A DNA stretch of 64,000 bases from Nesterenkonia lacusekhoensis (GCF_017876395.1 NZ_JAGINX010000001.1:2356001-2420000), one strand, 5' to 3'. Shown: positions 50,817 to 61,000, counted from the first letter of the stretch. Translations and numbers: made by a program. The notes: a model not told the origin generated them from the letters alone.

Positions 50817-51953
50817 TCAGCGGGGCCGGCTCAGCGGAAGTTCGATGACGAAGGAAGCGCCCTGCCCCGGTCCGGGACTCGTGACCCTGACACTGCCCTG
50901 ATGAGCCTCGACGATGGAGCGGACAATCGCCAGGCCGATGCCCGAGCCCCCATGAGCCCTGTCCCGGGCAGCGTCGACGCGGTAGAAGCGTTCGAACAGA
51001 TGCGGGATGTGCTGCTGATCGACCCCGTCCCCGGTGTCCTCGACCTCGAGCACGGCGACCTCCTGCGCCCCGGCCGCACGCAGGATCACCCTGTCCCCCT
51101 CAGCCGTGTGGCGCAGCGCGTTGTCCAGCAGATTGGTCAGAGCCTGGGAGAGGCGGTCCCGGTCACCGGTGACCTGCGCTCCTGCGGAGGAGTCCTCCGT
51201 CTCCAGTGCCACGCCTGCGGCCGCGAAGGATGCTCGGGCCTGCGCGGCCGCTCCGTCCATCAGCTCAGTCAGCGACACCTGCTCGGGCTGGATGCCCAGG
51301 CGGTGCTCTTCGGCCGAGCTGACCAAGGATATGTCCTCAGCCAGGCGGCGCAGACGCTCGGTCTGTTCGCGCAGCATCGTCACCGTCGCCGCGTCGGCCT
51401 CGACGACGCCGTCGGCCATTCCCTCCAAGTACGCGTCCACAGTAGCCACCGGGGTGCGCATCTCGTGGGACAGGTCGGAGAGCAGGCGCCGTCGCGTCAG
51501 CTCGGTCTCCGCCAGCTCATCGGACATCCGGTTGAACGCCGAGGCCATATCCTCCAGCTCCGCGCCCATGCCGGCCTCGGGGACCTGCACCCCATAGTCG
51601 CCGTCAGCCACACGGGAAGCCGCATGGCGAACCCTGGTCAGAGTGCTGGTGATGCTGCGTGCCAGGAAGGCGCTCACCAGGATCGACGTCATACCGGCGA
51701 CGAACAGCGCCAGGCTGAGGGAGAGCTGCCACGTATGGTCGAACGCGTCCTCCGCGTGGGCCACCACCTCAGGATCCGGATGGTGCGTCTCCACCATCAG
51801 CATATGCTCATGGAAGATAGCAGGGCCCACCAGAAGGGCGATGAGCCACGCGGCCACCGCACCGGCCCCGAGGGCCAGTGCGACGCCGAGCAGCAGTCGG
51901 GTCCCGAGTCGGGTCCCCAGCCGGGTGCGCCGGGTCGGCCGCCTCGCCATCAT
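50817..51953 (-). CDS. Sensor histidine kinase, probable copper sensor
   Basis: The 378-residue kinase has helices at about 20-44 and 78-98 with a short outer loop. A HAMP domain follows, then HisKA with LLSDLSHEMRTPVATVDAYL (His is phosphorylated) and HATPase with LTNLLDNALRHTAEGD and GGSGIGLAIVRSIVEAHQG. The outer loop holds six His (48, 50, 57, 58, 66, 73) and two Met (51, 53), a pattern typical of copper or silver sensing. The N-terminus contains a small RLGT repeat. Its ATG overlaps the regulator stop (ATGA). Confidence 0.92.
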   Translation of the reverse strand: MMARRPTRRTRLGTRLGTRLLLGVALALGAGAVAAWLIALLVGPAIFHEHMLMVETHHPDPEVVAHAEDAFDHTWQLSLSLALFVAGMTSILVSAFLARSITSTLTRVRHAASRVADGDYGVQVPEAGMGAELEDMASAFNRMSDELAETELTRRRLLSDLSHEMRTPVATVDAYLEGMADGVVEADAATVTMLREQTERLRRLAEDISLVSSAEEHRLGIQPEQVSLTELMDGAAAQARASFAAAGVALETEDSSAGAQVTGDRDRLSQALTNLLDNALRHTAEGDRVILRAAGAQEVAVLEVEDTGDGVDQQHIPHLFERFYRVDAARDRAHGGSGIGLAIVRSIVEAHQGSVRVTSPGPGQGASFVIELPLSRPR

Positions 51954-52660
51954 CTTCCCGGCCCCGTCTTATACCCGACGCCGCGGACGGTGCGGATATA
52001 GCCGGAGTCGCCGCCGCTGTCACCGAGCTTCCGGCGCAGATTCCCGACGTGGACATCGACCAGGTGCTCATCGCCCACCCAGTCTTCGCCCCAGACCCGG
52101 TCGATCAGCTCGCGGCGGGACAGGGCCGCCCCGGGATCAGTCATCATGGCGGCGAGCAGGTCGAACTCCGTGCGGGTCAGCTCCACCGGCTCATCGGCCA
52201 GCCGCACCTCTCGTGCGGTCCGGTCCAGGGTCAGCTCCCCCACCGCGTGCTGCCTGCGGGCCTGGTCCAACGGAAGCCGCGGACGGCGCAGCATCGCCTT
52301 GACGCGCAGCACCAGCTCCCTGGGACTGAACGGCTTGGGCACATAGTCATCAGCCCCCACCGAGAGCCCGATCAGCCGGTCGACCTCGTCGGCTCGGGCG
52401 GTGAGCATGATGATGTAACAATCGCTGAAGGTCCTCAGACGACGGCAGACCTCCACCCCGTCCATCCCGGGAAGGCCCAGATCGAGGATCACCACCGTAG
52501 GGTCATGCGCACCGGCGAGGTCCACCGCCTCCGCGCCGTCCCCCGACGCCTGGACCGCGAATCCGTCCCGGCGGAGGTAGTCCCCGATCAGCCGGACCAG
52601 CGGCTCCTCGTCCTCGACGATCAGTACGCACGGGGCATCATGGGCCTGGGTTCGACTCAT
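51950..52660 (-). CDS. Response regulator, OmpR/PhoB family
   Basis: The 236-residue regulator has a receiver (VLIVEDEEPLVRLI, phospho-Asp in VVILDLGLPGMDG, Lys in DDYVPKPF) and a C-terminal winged helix (LTRTEFDLLAAMMTDPGAALSRRELIDRVWG and VDVHVGNLRRKLG). It is the cognate partner of the overlapping kinase and likely controls cueP and the DUF305 gene downstream. ATG 52660 gives the canonical receiver start; the longer frame reads back toward the csbD terminator. Confidence 0.93.
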   Translation of the reverse strand: MSRTQAHDAPCVLIVEDEEPLVRLIGDYLRRDGFAVQASGDGAEAVDLAGAHDPTVVILDLGLPGMDGVEVCRRLRTFSDCYIIMLTARADEVDRLIGLSVGADDYVPKPFSPRELVLRVKAMLRRPRLPLDQARRQHAVGELTLDRTAREVRLADEPVELTRTEFDLLAAMMTDPGAALSRRELIDRVWGEDWVGDEHLVDVHVGNLRRKLGDSGGDSGYIRTVRGVGYKTGPGR

Positions 52661-52725
52661 GCCTCGATCGTAGAACACGCCGGCTGCGCAGGGGGTGCCT
52701 GCGCCGGAGCCCCCAGACACACGAG

Positions 52726-52753
52726 AGGGGCGGAGCCCGTAGACTCCGCCCCT
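52726..52753 (-). terminator. Perfect hairpin terminator of csbD
   Basis: AGGGGCGGAG (52726-52735) pairs perfectly with CTCCGCCCCT (52744-52753) around an 8-base loop, 23 bp beyond the csbD stop on the minus strand. Confidence 0.75.
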
Positions 52754-52776
52754 GCTCGAGACCTCTGATCAGGCGA

Positions 52777-52977
52777 TCAGTTGTCCTTCTTCAGACCATC
52801 GGTGAAGCCCTTCACCGAGTCCTTGGCGTCGTCGACCGCATCCTTGGCCTTGGCCTGCAGCTTCTCGCTGGTGCCTTCAGCCTGGGATTCAATGTCTCCG
52901 GTCACTTTGCCGAAGCCCTCTTTGGCGGCGCCGGTAGCTTCCTCTGCCTTGTTGTTGAGCTTATCTCCGAGTCCCAT
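52777..52977 (-). CDS. CsbD-family stress protein
   Basis: The 66-residue, highly charged, Lys/Ala/Asp-rich protein begins MGLGDKLNNKAEEATGAAKE and contains GKVTGDIESQAEGTSEKLQ, matching the CsbD/YjbJ family. These are small general-stress proteins (SigB-dependent in Bacillus) of unknown mechanism. It is a single-gene unit with its own hairpin terminator. In a halotolerant host it is likely stress induced (inference). Confidence 0.88.
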   Translation of the reverse strand: MGLGDKLNNKAEEATGAAKEGFGKVTGDIESQAEGTSEKLQAKAKDAVDDAKDSVKGFTDGLKKDN

Positions 52978-53167
52978 ACTGAACTCCTCTCACTCGTGCA
53001 ACGGGGTTGCCAGCGGCAAGAGGACGGCGACTTCTGGTGAAGCCGAGTGGTCCGCCTCTTCCCTGTCCCACCAACATACCCAGCACAGCCGCCGCCGTCA
53101 CCAGTTCTGCGTGAATTCACAGCGGATATCCAGTGCGCATCTGATCGGTGGCCAGTCGATTCCGGGG

Positions 53168-54577
53168 TCACTCAGCGAGGCCGTCCCGGTTCACCGGAGT
53201 GGCCAGTGCGGCGTCGGCCTCTTCCTTGTCCTCGGGAACCTCGGACCCGCCGTCGGTGCCGCGCCACCGCGCCACTGCGCCCATTCCGTGGTGGATGGCC
53301 AGCGCTGCGAAGCTTCCCAGTGCGATGCCCTCTAAGACCACCTCGCCGAAGACCATGGTGAAGTTGGCGATGGCGATGATCAGCGGCACACCGGCCACGG
53401 CCAGGTTGATCGGGTGGGAGAAGTCCACGCGGTTCTGCACCCAGATGCGCACACCGAGCACGCCGATCATCCCGTAGAGCACCGTACCGGCGCCGCCGAG
53501 GACACCAGCGGGGACCGTGGCGATCAGCTGGCCCACCGGGGAGATCAGCGCCAGGACGATGGCGACCAGGCCCGCCACCCAGTAGGCGGCGGTGGAGTAG
53601 GCCTTGGAGGAGGCCATCACCCCGATGTTCTCCGCGTAGGTGGTGGTGCCGGAGCCGCCGCTGGATCCGGCGAGCATGGTGGCCACGCCGTCGGCCATCA
53701 GCGCCCGACCGGTGACCGGGTCCAGATCGCGCTCGGTCATCAGGGCCACCGACTTCACATGCCCCACGTTCTCCGCCACCAGGACCAGGACCACCGGCAG
53801 GAAGAGCCCGAGGAGGCCGACGTGGAACTCGGGTGAGGCGAACTCCGGCCAGCCGAACCACTGCACCTGCGGCAGCGAGCCCAGATCACCGCCGGCGGCC
53901 GCACGCAGCGCCGGGTCCACAGCGGAGAAGTCCACCTCGCCGCGCAGCAGCGCCACCGCGTAGCCCACCACGACGCCGAGCAGGATGGAGAGCCGGCCCA
54001 GCAGGCCACGGAAGAGCACACCGGACACAAGCATCACGATGATGGTGATCGTGGCGGTGACCGGGGCGGCGTCGACGTTGTCCCAGGCGGCCGGCGCCAG
54101 GTTCAGACCGATCAGCGCCACGATGGACCCGGTGACCACCGGGGGCATCAGCAGCTGGATCCAGCGGGCGCCGGCGAAGTGCACCACGACGCCGATCAGG
54201 AACAGCAGAGCTCCGGTAGCGAGGATCCCTCCGAGGGCACCACCCATGCCGTAGCTGCCCATGGCGGCGGTCACCGGAGCGATGAAGGCGAAGGAGGAGC
54301 CCAGGTAGGAGGGCACGCGACCAGCGGTGATGATCAGGAACAGCAGCGTGCCGATGCCGGAGAACAGCAGTGTGGTCGAGGGCGGGAAGCCGGTGATCAG
54401 CGGCACCAGGAACGTGGCGCCGAACATGGCCACCACATGCTGCATGCCGATGCCGATGCTCCGGCCCCAGCTGAGCCGCTCATCAGGGGCGACGACATCG
54501 CCGGGGCGGATCGTCCGGCCGTCGCCGTGGAGGCTCCATCCGAGCCCGGGGATCAGGGTCTTGCTGCGCGTAGTCAC
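53168..54577 (-). CDS. Uracil/xanthine permease (NCS2 family)
   Basis: The 469-residue transporter has the 12-14 helix NCS2 pattern, with IGMQHVVAMFGATFLVPLIT near the N-terminus, VLVAENVGHVKSVA (QH/E motif region) and GVATMLAGSSGGSGTTTYAENIGVMA. It imports a nucleobase, most like UraA/PyrP uracil carriers, using the proton gradient. It begins with a GTG at 54577. It is divergent from the ectoine operon across 312 bp. Confidence 0.92.
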   Translation of the reverse strand: MTTRSKTLIPGLGWSLHGDGRTIRPGDVVAPDERLSWGRSIGIGMQHVVAMFGATFLVPLITGFPPSTTLLFSGIGTLLFLIITAGRVPSYLGSSFAFIAPVTAAMGSYGMGGALGGILATGALLFLIGVVVHFAGARWIQLLMPPVVTGSIVALIGLNLAPAAWDNVDAAPVTATITIIVMLVSGVLFRGLLGRLSILLGVVVGYAVALLRGEVDFSAVDPALRAAAGGDLGSLPQVQWFGWPEFASPEFHVGLLGLFLPVVLVLVAENVGHVKSVALMTERDLDPVTGRALMADGVATMLAGSSGGSGTTTYAENIGVMASSKAYSTAAYWVAGLVAIVLALISPVGQLIATVPAGVLGGAGTVLYGMIGVLGVRIWVQNRVDFSHPINLAVAGVPLIIAIANFTMVFGEVVLEGIALGSFAALAIHHGMGAVARWRGTDGGSEVPEDKEEADAALATPVNRDGLAE

Positions 54578-54889
54578 GAAAGCTCAGCTTATCGCCCTGA
54601 TCGCCGGGCGTGCTGGGGTCGGCGTCGAGCTCTGCCGAGGTCGGCGTCGGGCTCTGCCGACCTCCTTGTCAGGGGCGTGACTCATAAATAGTCGATCACA
54701 TCCTGATAACGCTCTGCAGTTTCTTCTGGGGAAAACTGGGACCGTGAGCGCAGCCCTATGCGCAGAAGGGATTCCGCGCCACCGGTATTGCTGCGGAGAA
54801 TCTCAGCAGAGGCTCGAAACGGTCGATTTCACCCAGTTTTCACGGGGACCCCAGTTGATTCCATGCTGAGCCTTACTAGTGTGGAAGCG
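54578..54889. other. 312-bp intergenic region upstream of ectA
   Basis: No gene is seen. The region holds a 10-bp inverted pair GAAAACTGGG (54731-54740) and CCCAGTTTTC (54832-54841), and a nearer CAGTTT (about 54716) that can also pair with the first, so alternative hairpins are possible. A weak promoter-like TTGTCA lies at 54666-54671. Two GTCGGCGTCG(A/G)GCTCTGCCGA copies sit near 54620-54660. It should contain the osmoregulated ectoine promoter, which could not be located with confidence. Confidence 0.45.
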
Positions 54890-55417
54890 ATGTCGAACTC
54901 CGCAGATAGTCCTGCCCATCATTCGGAAACGATCGAGATCCGCACCCCGTCGCTGGCCGACGGAGCGGACCTCTGGCGCATCGCGAAGGGGACGGGGGTG
55001 CTGGATGTGAACACCCCCTACGCCTACCTGCTGTGGACCCGCGACTTCGCGGAGACCTCCGTGGTCGCCACAGTGGACGGGGAGGCCGCAGGGTTCATCT
55101 CCGGATACCTCAAGCCCACTGATCCCACCACACTGTTCATCTGGCAGGTGGCCGTGGACTCCCGCTTCCGGGGCCGCCGCCTGGCCTCGCGCATGCTCGC
55201 CGACGTCGTCGCCCGCTCCGGAGCCGAGCGCCTGGAGACCACCATCACCGCGGACAACGCGGCCTCCATCGCCCTGTTCACCGGCCTGGCCCGCGACCAC
55301 GGCACCGAGATCACCAAGCAGGACCTCTTCACCGAGGACCTCTTCCCTCCCCAGGAGGAGTCCGGTGAACACCACGCCGCCGAGGACCTCTACACGGTGG
55401 AGCCGCTCAAGCGCTGA
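54890..55417 (+). CDS. ectA: L-2,4-diaminobutyrate N-acetyltransferase
   Basis: EctA acetylates 2,4-diaminobutyrate at the gamma amine, the second step of ectoine synthesis. The 175-residue GNAT protein contains [40 protein letters not shown], and the acetyl-CoA loop [19 protein letters not shown], all specific for EctA. ATG 54890 was chosen over a longer frame because homology-like sequence begins just after it. It is the first gene of ectABC. Confidence 0.94.
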   Translation: MSNSADSPAHHSETIEIRTPSLADGADLWRIAKGTGVLDVNTPYAYLLWTRDFAETSVVATVDGEAAGFISGYLKPTDPTTLFIWQVAVDSRFRGRRLASRMLADVVARSGAERLETTITADNAASIALFTGLARDHGTEITKQDLFTEDLFPPQEESGEHHAAEDLYTVEPLKR

Positions 55418-55470
55418 CGCGTCCTGCACACAGACTTTTCATTTTTCGTACGCCACTGAAGGAAGTAGAT

Positions 55471-56757
55471 ATGCCCACTGACATCTTTGAGACTCGCGAA
55501 TCGCAGGTCCGCAGCTACTGCATGAACTGGCCGGCCACCTTCGAGAAGGCCTCCGGCTCCTACCAGTACACCGAGAGCGGCTCCAAGTACCTGGACTTCT
55601 TCTCCGGCGCAGGTGCCCTGAACTACGGCCACAACCACCCCGAGCTGCGAGACGCCGTGGTGGACTACGTGGCCAACGACGGCGTCACCCACTCCATGGA
55701 CATGAAGACCCCGGCCAAGCGCCGCTTCCTGGAGACCTTCGAGCGGGTCATCCTGGAACCGCGCAACCTGGACTACAAGGTCATGTTCCCCGGCCCGACG
55801 GGCACCAACACCGTGGAGGCCGCGCTGAAGCTGGCGCGCAAGGTCACGGGCCGTCAGCACATCCTGAGCTTCACCAACGCCTTCCACGGCATGACCCTGG
55901 GCTCGCTCTCGGTCACCGGCAACTCGATGAAGCGGCGCGGCGCAGGCATCCCGCTGACCAACTCCTCGAAGATCCCCTACGACGACTACTTCGACGGCGA
56001 CATCCCGGACTTCCTGTGGCTGGAGAAGGTCCTGGAGGACTCCGGCTCCGGTGTGGACAAGCCGGCGGCCGTCATCGTGGAGACCGTCCAGGGCGAGGGC
56101 GGCCTCAACGTCGCCCGCATGGAGTGGCTGAAGGCGCTGAGCGACCTGCTGCGCCGCCACAAGATCCTGCTGATCGTCGACGACGTCCAGGCCGGCTGCG
56201 GCCGCACCGGCTCCTTCTTCTCCTTCGAAGAGGCCGGCATCCACCCGGACATCGTCTGCGTCTCCAAGTCCATCTCCGGCTACGGCCTGGCCATGGCGCT
56301 GACCCTGTTCAAGCCTGAGCTGGACGTCTGGGAGTCCGGCGAGCACAATGGCACCTTCCGCGGCAACAACCTCGCCTTCGTCACCGCGGCCAAGGCGCTG
56401 GAGATCTTCTGGTCCGACGACTCCTTCCAGAAGGAGCTCGGCGGCAAGATCGAGGAGCTGCACGTGGGCATGGAGAAGATCGTCGAGCACGTCAACGGCG
56501 CCTACGTGAAGGGCCGCGGCTTCCTCACCGGCATGTCCTTCCCGGACCCGGACACCGCCGGCAAGGTGGCCGCCGAGGCCTATAAGCGCAACCTGCTGGT
56601 GGAGACCTCCGGCCCCGAGGACGAAGTCGTGAAGCTGATGCCGGCACTGACCGTGGAGCCTGAAGACCTGCAGAAGGGCCTGAAGATCCTGGAGGAGGCC
56701 GTGCTGGCCGCCACCGGTCAGATGGGCGAGCCCAGCCGCCTGCGTCCCCCGCACTGA
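55471..56757 (+). CDS. ectB: Diaminobutyrate-2-oxoglutarate transaminase
   Basis: EctB makes 2,4-diaminobutyrate from aspartate semialdehyde with glutamate as amino donor. The 428-residue class III aminotransferase has [20 protein letters not shown], the [14 protein letters not shown] block, [15 protein letters not shown] (PLP-binding Asp) and the PLP Lys266 in [11 protein letters not shown]. An AAGGAAG site precedes the ATG. It is 53 bp downstream of ectA. Confidence 0.96.
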   Translation: MPTDIFETRESQVRSYCMNWPATFEKASGSYQYTESGSKYLDFFSGAGALNYGHNHPELRDAVVDYVANDGVTHSMDMKTPAKRRFLETFERVILEPRNLDYKVMFPGPTGTNTVEAALKLARKVTGRQHILSFTNAFHGMTLGSLSVTGNSMKRRGAGIPLTNSSKIPYDDYFDGDIPDFLWLEKVLEDSGSGVDKPAAVIVETVQGEGGLNVARMEWLKALSDLLRRHKILLIVDDVQAGCGRTGSFFSFEEAGIHPDIVCVSKSISGYGLAMALTLFKPELDVWESGEHNGTFRGNNLAFVTAAKALEIFWSDDSFQKELGGKIEELHVGMEKIVEHVNGAYVKGRGFLTGMSFPDPDTAGKVAAEAYKRNLLVETSGPEDEVVKLMPALTVEPEDLQKGLKILEEAVLAATGQMGEPSRLRPPH

Positions 56758-56823
56758 GCGGAGAGACCCTGCCGCTGACCGCGGCCCAGCCCCCTCATCG
56801 AAGAATCTTCTTAGGAGCCTGAT

Positions 56824-57216
56824 ATGTACACCCTGCACATCGACGACCTCAACGGCACCGACCGCGACATCGACGAGCCCAACTGGCGCTCCCGCCGCAT
56901 GGTCCTGGCCAAGGAGAAGGTCGGCTTCTCCCTGCACGAGACCACGCTGCGGGCCGGCACCGAGAACGACTTCTGGTACGCCAACCACGTGGAGGCGGTC
57001 TACTGCGTCGGCGGCAAGGGCACGCTGACCGATAAGGAGACCGGCAAGGAGTACCCGATCACCGACGGGTTCCTCTACCTGCTCGACGGCCACGAGAAGC
57101 ACCACGTGTCCGTGGAGGAGGAGATGCGCATGGTCTGCGTCTTCAACCCTCCGGTCACCGGCCGCGAGGTCCACGACACCGACGGCGTCTACCCGCTGAT
57201 CATCGAAGAGGACTGA
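56824..57216 (+). CDS. ectC: L-ectoine synthase
   Basis: EctC cyclises N-gamma-acetyl-diaminobutyrate to ectoine, the compatible solute. The 130-residue cupin has [40 protein letters not shown] (metal ligands) and [20 protein letters not shown]. An AGGAG site lies 7 bases before the ATG. No ectD (hydroxylase) follows; a strong terminator does, so the cell probably makes ectoine but not hydroxyectoine from this locus. Confidence 0.97.
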   Translation: MYTLHIDDLNGTDRDIDEPNWRSRRMVLAKEKVGFSLHETTLRAGTENDFWYANHVEAVYCVGGKGTLTDKETGKEYPITDGFLYLLDGHEKHHVSVEEEMRMVCVFNPPVTGREVHDTDGVYPLIIEED

Positions 57217-57277
57217 TAGACGCAGAGGACTGATCTCAGTCCTCAGGTGAGGGGCTGAAGCCGCTCACCGACCGCAC

Positions 57278-57317
57278 GAAGGCCCGCTCGGAGCTCACAG
57301 GCTCCCGGCGGGCCTTC
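57278..57317. terminator. Bidirectional hairpin terminator between ectC and nagA
   Basis: GAAGGCCCGC (57278-57287) pairs perfectly with GCGGGCCTTC (57308-57317), followed on the plus strand by TGCGT. It lies between convergent genes and serves both. Confidence 0.8.
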
Positions 57318-57353
57318 TGCGTACGCACAGGGTCCAGTCCACCCTGCTTCCGA

Positions 57354-58511
57354 TCACGTCACCCACACCCCGGCCTGCATGACCCGCTCGACGCCGAGCT
57401 CCTCGTCCAGCACCACCAGGTCCGCCCGGCTGCCCACAGACAGCGAACCCACCCGCTCCAGGCCCAGCATGGCCGCCGGATTGGCAGTGGCCGCGAGCAG
57501 TGCCTGCTCCGCAGGGGCCCCCGCCTGCTGGACCGCGTACCGCACGGCGGCCCCCACGGTGAGCGTGGACCCTGCGATGGCGCCCACTGCGCCGTCGGGC
57601 TCCAGGATCCGGGCCTCGCCGCCGATGACCCGCACATCCAGGCTGCCCAGCGTGTAGTCACCATCCTCGGCCGCGGCGGCGGCCATGGCGTCGGAGATCA
57701 GCACGGCACGCTCGGGGTGCTGAGCGAAGATCAGCCGCAGCATGGCCGGATGGAGGTGGACGCCGTCGGCGATCAGCTCCAGATGCGCCGAGCGGTGCTC
57801 CAGCAGGGCACCGGCAGCGCCGGGTTCCCGGTGGTGCAGCCCGCGCATGGCGTTGAACAGATGGGTGCCGGCCGAGGCGCCGGCGCCGAGCGCGCGGCTG
57901 ACCTGCTCATAGGTCGCATCGGTATGCCCGACGGCGGCCACCGCACCGTGGGAGGTCACCTGGCGGACGGCGTCGAGTCCTCCGGGCAGCTCCGGTGCCA
58001 GCGTCACCATGGCCACTGTGCCGACCTCGAGGAGATCGTTGATGTCCTCTGCGCGCGGACCCTGCAGGAACTCCTCGCTGTGGGCCCCCTTATGCCGGGC
58101 GCTCAGCCAGGGGCCCTCCAGATGGATGCCTGCCAGCTCTCCCGAATCCACCAGGGGCGTGAGCATCTGGAGGCTCTCCTGCAGGGCCGGGACCGGGTCG
58201 GTGACCAAGGAGGCGATGACCGTCGTCGTGCCCTGAGCGCGGTGCGCGGCCGCCGCAGCACGGGCCTGTTCCGGTCCGTCGGCGAAGGAGCAGCCGCCCC
58301 CGCCGTGACAGTGGACGTCGATGAACCCGGGCGAGAGGATGCCGTGGACCTCGACCTCAGGGGCCCGCGGCGGCGGGCCCTCCCCCGCGGCGCTGATGCG
58401 CGCGCCCCCGACGGAATCCTCGGCGACCTCCACCCAGTAGGGAGCCAGCCGCCCCTGAGGGGTCAGCGCCCGGCGCGCGGCGATCATCTCAGGGCGCCCT
58501 GTGCCGCTCAT
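57354..58511 (-). CDS. nagA: N-acetylglucosamine-6-phosphate deacetylase
   Basis: NagA removes acetate from GlcNAc-6-phosphate in amino-sugar and cell-wall recycling. The 385-residue amidohydrolase contains the metal motif LSPGFIDVHCHGGGG, HLEGPWLSARHKGAH (metal Glu), VGHTDATYEQ and HLFNAMRGLHHREPG (metal His residues), and VLISDAM (catalytic Asp). It is divergent from a sugar ABC ATPase gene, which fits chito-sugar uptake and use. Confidence 0.95.
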   Translation of the reverse strand: MSGTGRPEMIAARRALTPQGRLAPYWVEVAEDSVGGARISAAGEGPPPRAPEVEVHGILSPGFIDVHCHGGGGCSFADGPEQARAAAAAHRAQGTTTVIASLVTDPVPALQESLQMLTPLVDSGELAGIHLEGPWLSARHKGAHSEEFLQGPRAEDINDLLEVGTVAMVTLAPELPGGLDAVRQVTSHGAVAAVGHTDATYEQVSRALGAGASAGTHLFNAMRGLHHREPGAAGALLEHRSAHLELIADGVHLHPAMLRLIFAQHPERAVLISDAMAAAAAEDGDYTLGSLDVRVIGGEARILEPDGAVGAIAGSTLTVGAAVRYAVQQAGAPAEQALLAATANPAAMLGLERVGSLSVGSRADLVVLDEELGVERVMQAGVWVT

Positions 58512-58565
58512 ACTCGCTTCTCCCTCCGGTGTTCTGCGGGATCAATCTACCCAACGCGGCCAAAC

Positions 58566-58579
58566 GTGATAACGTTCAC
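58566..58579. promoter_or_regulatory. Imperfect palindrome in the nagA / ABC ATPase divergent region
   Basis: GTGATAACGTTCAC has GTGA/TCAC ends around a central AACGTT palindrome. It lies 55 bp from nagA and 91 bp from the ATPase start. It is a possible LacI/GntR-type operator. Confidence 0.4.
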
Positions 58580-58670
58580 AATGATCCACGTCAGAGACGC
58601 GGGTCACCATAACCACTTTTCACTACGGATCGTCGGGCACGTACCTGCCCGTGAAAGGGACATATTCATC

Positions 58671-59822
<1,152 letters not shown>

Positions 59823-59894
59823 CCGGCGTCGTCGACCTGATCTTCACCACACCCTCGGCCACCGTTCAGTGACCATCCAGGTCCGCACGTTTAG

Positions 59895-59915
59895 GGTGGG
59901 GACCCACCATACGAT
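59895..59915 (+). promoter_or_regulatory. Inverted repeat and candidate -10 before the microprotein
   Basis: GGTGGG-GA-CCCACC (59895-59908) is followed at once by TACGAT (59910-59915), a -10-like hexamer 30 bp before the microprotein ATG. The symmetry could be an operator overlapping the promoter. Confidence 0.35.
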
Positions 59916-59945
59916 GGTCGCAACGAAAGAGAAGGTGAGAGAACT

Positions 59946-60020
59946 ATGGGTGGACGCGTTGTCATTCCGATCAGCCTCACGACGATCCTGCTGATCGTCA
60001 TCCTGATCATCCTGCTCTGA
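59946..60020 (+). CDS. 24-residue hydrophobic membrane microprotein
   Basis: ATG 59946 is preceded by GAAGGTGAGA and opens a 24-codon frame. Its product starts MGGRVVIPISLTTILL and ends in Ile/Leu only. One short transmembrane helix with a basic N-terminal residue is predicted. A 15-bp perfect hairpin starts 25 bp after the stop, so it looks like a complete small transcription unit. Its function is unknown. Confidence 0.6.
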   Translation: MGGRVVIPISLTTILLIVILIILL

Positions 60021-60045
60021 GTCTCACTCACCACCAGGCAGACCC

Positions 60046-60100
60046 CGGAGAGCCGGGTCGATCCGAGGGCATCAGCCCATCAGACCGACCCGGCTCTCCG
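60046..60100. terminator. Strong hairpin terminator after the microprotein
   Basis: CGGAGAGCCGGGTCG (60046-60060) pairs perfectly with CGACCCGGCTCTCCG (60086-60100). Confidence 0.75.
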
Positions 60101-60123
60101 CTGTCCGCCCCTCCCGAAACCGC

Positions 60124-60193
60124 GTTTTACCAAGCCATTTTCGGTCTACCCACCCGTATACGTGATGGTTTTCTGAAAATCGCTTGGTAAAAC
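60124..60193. repeat. Dispersed palindrome, family D
   Basis: GTTTTACCAAGCCATTTTC (60124-60142) mirrors GAAAATCGCTTGGTAAAAC (60175-60193) at 18 of 19 positions around a 32-base loop. It lies between the microprotein and davA, which are convergent. It is AT-richer than the surroundings. Confidence 0.8.
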
Positions 60194-60214
60194 GAGGGTG
60201 GGGCAGCAGCGCGG

Positions 60215-61000
60215 TCAGATCCACTGACGGTGCAGCTCGGTACGCCGGTCCTCCAGATACCACGGTCCCTCAGCTCCCGACGCCGGCCGCGGCCCCACCT
60301 CGGCCACCAACAGACCCGGCTCGGATCCCAGCTCACCGAGGATCTCTCCCCGCGGACCGGCCACCACGCTGAGCCCGTCGAAGCTCAGCCCGCCTTCGGA
60401 CCCACAGTGGTTGGCATAGGCCACCGTCATCCGGTTCTCCAGGGCCCGGGCCGGCACCAGCAGCCGGGGAACCTGCGGCTCCTCGGCAAGCGCAGTGGGG
60501 ACCAGAAGCACCTCCGCCCCGGCCGCCGCGGCAGCGCGGGCCATCTCCGGGAACTCGATGTCGTAGCAGATCACCACTCCAAGGTTCAGCCCGCCCAGGC
60601 GGATCACGTCAGGCGCCATGCTCCCTGGACAGAAGGACTCCTTCTCCTCAGAGCCGAAGAGCTGCACCTTCTGGTACTGCCCCAGCCGCTCCCCCTCCGG
60701 GCCGAAGAGCACCGCAGTGATGCCGCGTTCCTCCGGTGCCTGCTGCCCGGGCAGGCTCGCCACCAGCGCGATCCCGCTGCGCCGTGCGATCGCCGCCGCC
60801 TCCACCCGAACTGCCGCCACATCCTCAGCGCTGAGCTCGGCGCGGATCTGCGCGGGGGCATAGCCGACGGGGAACAGCTCCGGAGTCAGCAGCAGCTCGG
60901 CGCCCTGCTCCCGTGCACGGTGCGCGGCGGCCTCGATCAGCGCCAGGTTCCCGGCCATATCCAGCGGCACAGCAGTCTCCTGCATCAGTGCGATCTTCAT
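60215..61000 (-). CDS. davA: Carbon-nitrogen hydrolase, probable 5-aminovaleramidase
   Basis: The 261-residue nitrilase-superfamily enzyme has the Glu-Lys-Cys triad in LTPELFPVGY, GQYQKVQLFG and VVICYDIEFPE. Its N-terminus (MKIALMQETAVPLDMAGNL) closely resembles, from memory, Pseudomonas DavA, which hydrolyses 5-aminovaleramide to 5-aminovalerate. The divergent neighbour is the enzyme that would produce that amide. ATG 61000 was chosen because conserved sequence starts there; the 54 residues open upstream are not family-like. Confidence 0.82.
   Translation of the reverse strand: MKIALMQETAVPLDMAGNLALIEAAAHRAREQGAELLLTPELFPVGYAPAQIRAELSAEDVAAVRVEAAAIARRSGIALVASLPGQQAPEERGITAVLFGPEGERLGQYQKVQLFGSEEKESFCPGSMAPDVIRLGGLNLGVVICYDIEFPEMARAAAAAGAEVLLVPTALAEEPQVPRLLVPARALENRMTVAYANHCGSEGGLSFDGLSVVAGPRGEILGELGSEPGLLVAEVGPRPASGAEGPWYLEDRRTELHRQWI

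Noticed and set aside
54758-54889. 44-residue N-terminal extension of EctA
   Set aside because: The extension overlaps the presumed promoter and has no EctA-like sequence; ATG 54890 fits family length.
57217-57353. ectD or another ectoine gene directly after ectC
   Set aside because: The interval holds only a bidirectional terminator, and the next gene is nagA on the opposite strand.
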